Below are positions 12,420-17,074 of a DNA stretch of 17,074 bases, one piece after another. This DNA is from Geothermovivens sp964644845. GTDB lineage: Bacteria > Zhuqueibacterota > Zhuqueibacteria > Oleimicrobiales > Geothermoviventaceae. Numbering within the stretch: the first letter of the stretch is position 1; the number at the start of each line of letters is the position of its first letter. The stretch spans positions 1 through 17,074 of the forward strand of contig CAZXXS010000014.1 of the NCBI GenBank assembly GCA_964644845.1, read 5' to 3'. The position numbers were made by a program, and so were the translations under genes. The notes under the pieces are model-generated. The model worked only from the letters and a program-made list of their open reading frames with translations, made no database searches and was not told the origin of the DNA.

Positions 12420-14033
12420 CTACAAGTAATCCTCAGTGATGTCTTCACCCGTCTTTTTCGAGATGAAGCGGAAGTCGTCCATGGACAAACTTTCGTCCTC
12501 CACGACGTCGATTTTCATCAGAAACTTCCACATGATTCGACGAATGCGACTGCGAAAGCCAGACGTCAGGTATTTGGCCATCTCCGGGTGGACGTGTAGT
12601 TCCACGCTCCGTTCTTTGCTACGGGAGCGAAAACTGCGGATCCAGCGTTCGATTTTGGTAGCCAGCGTGGTTTTCGAGACAATCCGACCGGTGCCGCCAC
12701 ACACGGGACAGGGCTCGCTCATGGTGAATGTCAGGCTGGGCCGCACCCGTTCCCGGGTCATTTCCACGATCCCAAACTTGCTCATGGGCAGAAGATTGTA
12801 CTGAGCGCGATCCTTACTCATTTCTTTCTTGAGTTCGTCGTAGACTTTGCGGCGGTGGGCAGGTTCCTTCATGTCGATGAAATCGATGATCACCAGCCCG
12901 CCAAGGTCGCGAAGCCGAAGTTGGCGCGCAATTTCTTTGACGGCTTCGAGATTGATCTTCAAGCTGTTCTGCTCCTGGTTGCGTCTTCCGAGGTACTTGC
13001 CGCTGTTGACGTCGATCGCTACCAGCGCCTCGGTGTTGTCGATGATCAGGTAGCCCCCACTCTTCAGCCACACTTTGCGAGAGAGCGCCTTGTCGAGCTG
13101 GTTCTCCACGTTGAACGCGTCGAAAATAGGCCGTTTGTCCTGGTACAACTCGATTCGATCGACCAGTTCCGGAGCCACGTCTTTCACGTAGGATGTGATG
13201 TCCTTGACGAGCTTCTTGGAATCGACAACCAGACGACTCACGTCCGGTGTGAAGAGATCTCTCACCACGCTGGATGTCATGCCCATGTCCTTGTAGAGCA
13301 AACAAGGCGCCTGTTCTTTTTGGGCCCGTTTCTGGATGCGCTGCCACATCGTGTACAGCGTCTCCAAATCCTGACGCAGTACGGACTCGGGCTTCCCGGC
13401 CGCTACGGTCCGCACAATGACCCCGCAGCCCTCCGGGCGCAGCGCTTTCGCCAGGCGTCGCAAGCGACGTTTTTCGGAGTCGTCAGTGATTTTCTTGGAC
13501 ACACCGACCAAGTTGTCGTCTGGCACGAGAACCACGAAGCGCCCCGGCAACGAAATCCTGGTGCTCACGCGGGCACCCTTCCGTCCAAGCGGCTCCTTGG
13601 TGACCTGCACGAGCAAAGTGTCTTTTTCCCGAACGGTGTCTTTGTCCACGAGCTCTTTGCGAATCCCGTGTTCGTCCGGCTCGATGCGATCCACGTGCGT
13701 GTAGAGGCGCACCAGATCACCCATGTCGGCGAATGGGAGAAATGCGTCTTGCGGCTGCCCGATGTCCACAAACGCCGCTTGCATGCCCCGGACGACCTTG
13801 GCGACCCGAGCCAGGTAGATGCTGCCCAACATCCGCTCGTGCTCTGGACGCTCTACGTAAAATTCCACCAGTTTCCCGTCTTCGAGAATCGCGATGCGTG
13901 TCTCCCCCACCGTAGTGTTGATGATGATCTCTCGAGTCGTTGGTTCTTGGACCGGCTGGTGTCGTCGAACCGGTCGTCTGCGCCTTGTCTTCTTCTGAAC
14001 CGTTTTTTCCGCTGTTTTCGTTTCTGCTTCCAC
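12420..14033 (-). CDS. rng: Ribonuclease G / E family endoribonuclease
   Basis: Cuts single-stranded AU-rich RNA and acts in rRNA 5' maturation and mRNA decay in the cytoplasm. The 537-residue protein has a short basic N-terminal extension (KKTRRRRPVRR), an S1 RNA-binding domain at about 35-150 (GSIYLARVAKVVRGMQAAFVD) and the RNase E/G catalytic core. The metal-binding aspartates are Asp341 (ALVAIDVNSGKYLG) and Asp384 (VIIDFIDM). The zinc-link CPVCGGTGR has Cys442 and Cys445. It lacks the long disordered scaffold of E. coli RNase E, so RNase G-like is the better name. The start is a GTG at 14033, four bases after the upstream stop, with GGAG ten bases before it inside that gene's 3' end. Translational coupling is likely. 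Confidence 0.94.
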   Translation of the reverse strand: MEAETKTAEKTVQKKTRRRRPVRRHQPVQEPTTREIIINTTVGETRIAILEDGKLVEFYVERPEHERMLGSIYLARVAKVVRGMQAAFVDIGQPQDAFLPFADMGDLVRLYTHVDRIEPDEHGIRKELVDKDTVREKDTLLVQVTKEPLGRKGARVSTRISLPGRFVVLVPDDNLVGVSKKITDDSEKRRLRRLAKALRPEGCGVIVRTVAAGKPESVLRQDLETLYTMWQRIQKRAQKEQAPCLLYKDMGMTSSVVRDLFTPDVSRLVVDSKKLVKDITSYVKDVAPELVDRIELYQDKRPIFDAFNVENQLDKALSRKVWLKSGGYLIIDNTEALVAIDVNSGKYLGRRNQEQNSLKINLEAVKEIARQLRLRDLGGLVIIDFIDMKEPAHRRKVYDELKKEMSKDRAQYNLLPMSKFGIVEMTRERVRPSLTFTMSEPCPVCGGTGRIVSKTTLATKIERWIRSFRSRSKERSVELHVHPEMAKYLTSGFRSRIRRIMWKFLMKIDVVEDESLSMDDFRFISKKTGEDITEDYL

Positions 14034-14037
14034 GTCC

Positions 14038-16695
14038 TCAAGTCTCCATTGGAGTCACCAAATCCATTCCCCTGCGGATGAACATTCCCGTCCTCCGGAT
14101 TTTGTACAGCAGCACCTTCTCTCGGGGCTCATCGAGCAGCACCTGCAGGATTTCATCCATTCGTGCAGTGCGTCCTTCCACAACTCGCGTCAGGACACGG
14201 AGCCCTCTACCCTTCGAGGCAGTCTCGATGGACTCGACGAAGGAGCGAATGTTCACCTCGCTAATTTTCTCACCCCTTTTGGGGTCTGTTTTTCTGCGTT
14301 CGACGATGATCTCGCGTTTGGCCAGGAAAGCGAGAATCCTCTGTCGAAGGTCGCGAACGTCATGCGGCTTGCCGAAGTCTACCGTGTACTCGATTCTGTC
14401 GATGAGTGCTGTAAGTGCCCGTGTTTTGCCAGCGAGACGGCGAGTCTCTGTGATTTCGACCCCCTCTGGCAGAAACCGATTTACAGACACGCGGATGTCG
14501 CCAGCTGGCCGGGTTTCGAACGTGACGTCCAGGTACTCAGCGTCACTGGTCATGCCCACAGGCAAGGCCGGGCCGTAGCTCACCTTAGGTCGTGGGTTGA
14601 ACCCGTGCGAATAAGCCAGAGGCAGGCGAGCGCGGCGGAACGCTCGCTCGAATGCGCGCACCATGTCCAGGTGACCGATGAAACGTACTTCGTCCCCACG
14701 ACGGTAGCGCAACCGGTAGACCACGGGCGTTGGCGGGGCTGTGTCCCTGATTTTCTTTTTTCCCCTGCCGAAAAGACTTGCCGATGTCCCAGGTTTCGGC
14801 TCTGGTACCGTTGGAGCCGCTGGCGAACGCTCTTCGGCAGTGTGCCTGGACTTCTTGCTGCGAGCAATGATTTCGCGGCAGACTTTGTGATCCATCAGGC
14901 CGCAGGCGTTGCAGACGCCGGTCTTGCAGTCCTCCGTGGTTTTTCCCCGGTAAGCTTTGGATCGCTCGCGCTTCAGAAACTGGGTTGTCACGCCTTTTGT
15001 GATGTGCTGCCACGGCAGAACCTCGTCGCGGTCAAAGGCGCGCGTGAATTCGTCGAAGCTCAAGTGGCTTTCTTCCACAGCCTTTTGCCACAGCGCAAAT
15101 CGAAAGTGCTCGTTCCAGGCGTCGTGTTTTGCACCGGCACGCCAGACGCGCTCGACCACGTCCGCCACGCGCCTGTCGCCACGGGAAAGTAGAGCCTCCA
15201 CCTGACACACCTCCGGCTCCCGCCAACTCACCTTCACATTTGGCCAGCGGATGCGGTCCAGAAGGTAACGCAGCTTTTCCCGGATTTCCTCAGGGCTGGC
15301 CTGGCGTTCCCACTGGAAAGGCGTGTGCGCTTTTGGAACGAAGGGAGAAACCGAGACGTTGACGCGTCGCTGGCCAGGATATTTCCGTCCGATCCGCACC
15401 ACTTCGTGAACCAGATCGACAATCCCTTGCAGGTCTTCCTTCGTCTCCGTCGGTTGGCCAATCATGAAGTAGAGCTTCACCAAGCTCCACCCTTCCCGGA
15501 AAGCCAGGTCCACGGCGCGCAGCAGATCCTCGTTTGTGTTCGTTTTGTTGATCACATTCCGCAGGCGTTCTGTGCCAGCCTCGGGCGCCAGGGTCAACCC
15601 GGACTTGCGCACATTGCGCGCATAGGCAGCAATCTCGGGGGTGAACGTTTCGGGCCTCAGCGACGGGAAGGAAAAGTTCACCATTCGCTCGCGGAGGGTT
15701 ACGCTCAGTGTGGCCAGGAGTTGATGGAGTTGGGAGTAATCGGAAGTGCTGAGGGAAACGAGCGAGACTTCGTCGTAGCCTGTGGCGTCCAAGGCCCGTT
15801 TGATGTGGCCGACAAGATCCTCCACGCTCCTCTCTCTCACGGGCCGGTACACAATTCCGGCCTGGCAAAAACGACAGCCGCGTGTGCACCCGCGCATGAT
15901 CTCCACGGACAGCCGATCGTGCGTGGTCTCCAGCAGAGGTACCAAAGGGTGATCCGTGTAGAACTCTGGTCGCAGGTCTTCGACGACGCGGCCTTCTACG
16001 ACGCGCGGTACGCCTTCCTCAATGGGTTCCACGGACTGCAGGCGTCCTTGCGGATCGCGAATGTCCACGTAGAGGGAAGGCACGTAAACGCCGCGAATGC
16101 CCGCAAGCTCCCGTAGGAGCGTTTCTTTGTCGTAGCGCTCGTGCTTGGCGATCCGAACCAATCGGAGGATCTCGAAGGCCGCTTCTTCGGCGTCGCCGAG
16201 CAGAAACGCGTCGACGAAGGGAGCAAGGGGCTCCGGGTTGAACGCGCACGGACCGCCGGCCAAAACCAGAGGCAACGCATCCGAACGGTCTTCGGAGCGC
16301 ACGGGCAATCCACCCAGGTCCAGCAGATTCAGAACGTTGGTGTAGTGGAGCTCGTACTGAAGTGTGAAACCGATGACGTCGAATTCCTTGAGAGAACGTC
16401 GCGTTTCCAGCGAGTACAGCGGAATACCGCGGGCGCGCATCAGATCTTCCATGTCGCTCCAGGGCGCGTACACCCGTTCCGCGGCCAGCCATTCCTCGCG
16501 GTTCAGTAGGTGGTAGAGAATCTGAAACCCCAGGTAGGACATCCCCAGCTCGTAGACGTCGGGGAAAACAAGTGCAACGCGTGTGTCCACCCGCGCGTCG
16601 TTCTTGATGACGATGTTTTGCTCACCCCCAACGTAACGCCCCGGTTTGGCAACCAGTGGCAAAAGGCGCTCTACTTCGGCAAAATCAACTGGCAT
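14038..16695 (-). CDS. Radical SAM protein fused to a DUF2344 domain
   Basis: An 885-residue fusion. Residues about 1-210 form a B12-binding-like alpha/beta domain (VALVFPDVYELGMSYLGF, LAGGPCAFNPEP). The radical SAM domain follows with CTRGCRFCQAG: Cys270, Cys274 and Cys277 bind a 4Fe-4S cluster that cleaves S-adenosylmethionine. A linker holds a second cysteine set (Cys590, Cys595, Cys598 and Cys606 in CKTGVCNACG and HKVC), which may bind another metal. The DUF2344 domain spans about 658-885 (RFIGHLDMVRAFERAFRR, YSHGFNPRPKVSYGPALP). This matches the known two-domain families (TIGR03960 plus TIGR03936), often encoded beside rng and ribosomal protein genes; the substrate is unknown, and a role in RNA or ribosome modification is only inferred from that neighbourhood. 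The ATG at 16695 has no strong ribosome-binding site. Confidence 0.92.
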   Translation of the reverse strand: MPVDFAEVERLLPLVAKPGRYVGGEQNIVIKNDARVDTRVALVFPDVYELGMSYLGFQILYHLLNREEWLAAERVYAPWSDMEDLMRARGIPLYSLETRRSLKEFDVIGFTLQYELHYTNVLNLLDLGGLPVRSEDRSDALPLVLAGGPCAFNPEPLAPFVDAFLLGDAEEAAFEILRLVRIAKHERYDKETLLRELAGIRGVYVPSLYVDIRDPQGRLQSVEPIEEGVPRVVEGRVVEDLRPEFYTDHPLVPLLETTHDRLSVEIMRGCTRGCRFCQAGIVYRPVRERSVEDLVGHIKRALDATGYDEVSLVSLSTSDYSQLHQLLATLSVTLRERMVNFSFPSLRPETFTPEIAAYARNVRKSGLTLAPEAGTERLRNVINKTNTNEDLLRAVDLAFREGWSLVKLYFMIGQPTETKEDLQGIVDLVHEVVRIGRKYPGQRRVNVSVSPFVPKAHTPFQWERQASPEEIREKLRYLLDRIRWPNVKVSWREPEVCQVEALLSRGDRRVADVVERVWRAGAKHDAWNEHFRFALWQKAVEESHLSFDEFTRAFDRDEVLPWQHITKGVTTQFLKRERSKAYRGKTTEDCKTGVCNACGLMDHKVCREIIARSKKSRHTAEERSPAAPTVPEPKPGTSASLFGRGKKKIRDTAPPTPVVYRLRYRRGDEVRFIGHLDMVRAFERAFRRARLPLAYSHGFNPRPKVSYGPALPVGMTSDAEYLDVTFETRPAGDIRVSVNRFLPEGVEITETRRLAGKTRALTALIDRIEYTVDFGKPHDVRDLRQRILAFLAKREIIVERRKTDPKRGEKISEVNIRSFVESIETASKGRGLRVLTRVVEGRTARMDEILQVLLDEPREKVLLYKIRRTGMFIRRGMDLVTPMET

Positions 16696-17074
16696 CCGGT
16701 GAATTCAACTTTTGGTTTCGTTCTTACCCAGTACAGATCCCTCTTTTGCGTCTTACCTGCGAATTCCCAGGTGTTCCTCCGTCCAAATTGAGCGGGCTCA
16801 ATTCCACACGAAGGCAGAAACTGCGTGTGGCCTCAGGTCCGCCCAACTCCCCTGAGACAGCAAACCTTGCCCACGCTTGCAGCACAGGTCCTGAGGGCAG
16901 CACCACCAAGACGACAGTACAGGAGGAGTCCCGAAAGCCGACCGCTTACCCGGCAACACCTGTGCCAGACGGTTTCGTCCTCTGTATCCGTCAAAATCCC
17001 GAGAGCACGCGAAGCGCTTCTGGGGGTTCAATCGCTTTCGCGTGCCAACCCGCCGCACAAACGAAAATCCCCGT
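16696..17074. other. Upstream region of the radical SAM gene with chained inverted repeats
   Basis: No gene is supported up to the window end; a minus-strand frame at 16798-17058 is Arg/Cys/Trp-rich and has no start signal. No RNase P, tmRNA, SRP or tRNA signature was found. Three consecutive inverted repeats lie at 16786-16856 and are listed separately. Confidence 0.5.
16786..16856. repeat. Three adjacent inverted repeats
   Basis: First: AATTGAG (16786-16792) and CTCAATT (16797-16803) around CGGG. Second: CCACACG (16804-16810) and CGTGTGG (16824-16830), with an inner CAG-AAA-CTG. Third: CTCAGG (16832-16837) and CCTGAG (16851-16856). They abut one another about 90-160 bases upstream of the radical SAM start. 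They may be operators or parts of a structured leader RNA; neither is proven. Confidence 0.5.

Noticed and set aside
12855..14081. Plus-strand open frame of about 400 codons
   Set aside because: Antisense to rng. It arises from codon bias in that gene and has no ribosome-binding site or family features.
16850..17074. Possible RNase P RNA or tRNA-Sec gene near the window end, suggested by GAGGAGTCCCG and GGTTCAATC
   Set aside because: The surrounding conserved regions and paired arms of either RNA are absent on both strands.

Overview
The window looks like chromosomal DNA from a moderately GC-rich bacterium with roomy intergenic spaces. The best clue to its identity is the secreted protein at 11008-12312. 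It ends in a fibronectin-like segment and an FlgD-like/type IX-style C-terminal sorting segment, the arrangement usual in the Bacteroidota, Ignavibacteria, Calditrichota and KSB1-like lineages. I therefore infer a member of the FCB group or a nearby candidate phylum. No phage, transposon or CRISPR signals were seen.

Layout. Positions 98-2117 (minus strand) hold a riboflavin operon: promoter, FMN riboswitch, intrinsic terminator, ribD and ribE. A gene-poor stretch of about 1 kb follows, with one weak coding-like frame. A cysteine-rich uncharacterised protein (3201-3911, minus) diverges from a DUF4405-type membrane protein (4504-5337, plus), and the space between them is rich in inverted repeats. 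A large PEP-synthase/rifampin-phosphotransferase-like enzyme (5716-8169, minus) lies downstream of an exported UshA-like protein (8286-9251, minus). Then come a tRNA cluster, Gly(GCC)-Cys(GCA)-Leu(UAA), with a clear promoter and terminator (9834-10199, minus), and the secreted sorting-domain protein (plus). It converges on a bidirectional terminator with rng (RNase G/E family). Upstream of rng, and translationally coupled to it, is a radical SAM-DUF2344 fusion protein (14038-16695, minus).

The most notable observation is in the UshA-like gene. With its true start (ATG at 9251, preceded by AGGAGG and followed by a signal peptide), the reading frame is interrupted by exactly one in-frame UGA, at codon 54. 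It falls in the motif Glu-Pro-Cys-Gly-UGA-His-Ser and the frame runs on without a break for 267 more codons to a normal UAA. Relatives, as I recall them, carry Cys at this place (EPCGC). Immediately after the UGA the RNA can fold into a long stem-loop with its apical loop about 21 nt from the UGA, as expected of a bacterial SECIS element. I read this as a candidate exported selenoprotein with a Cys-Gly-Sec motif. A standard gene caller would have reported only the C-terminal part, starting at a GTG at 9038.

Other genes in the window end at UGA and use UGG for Trp, so a genome-wide recoding of UGA is unlikely. selA, selB, selC and selD are not in the window and must be sought elsewhere in the genome.
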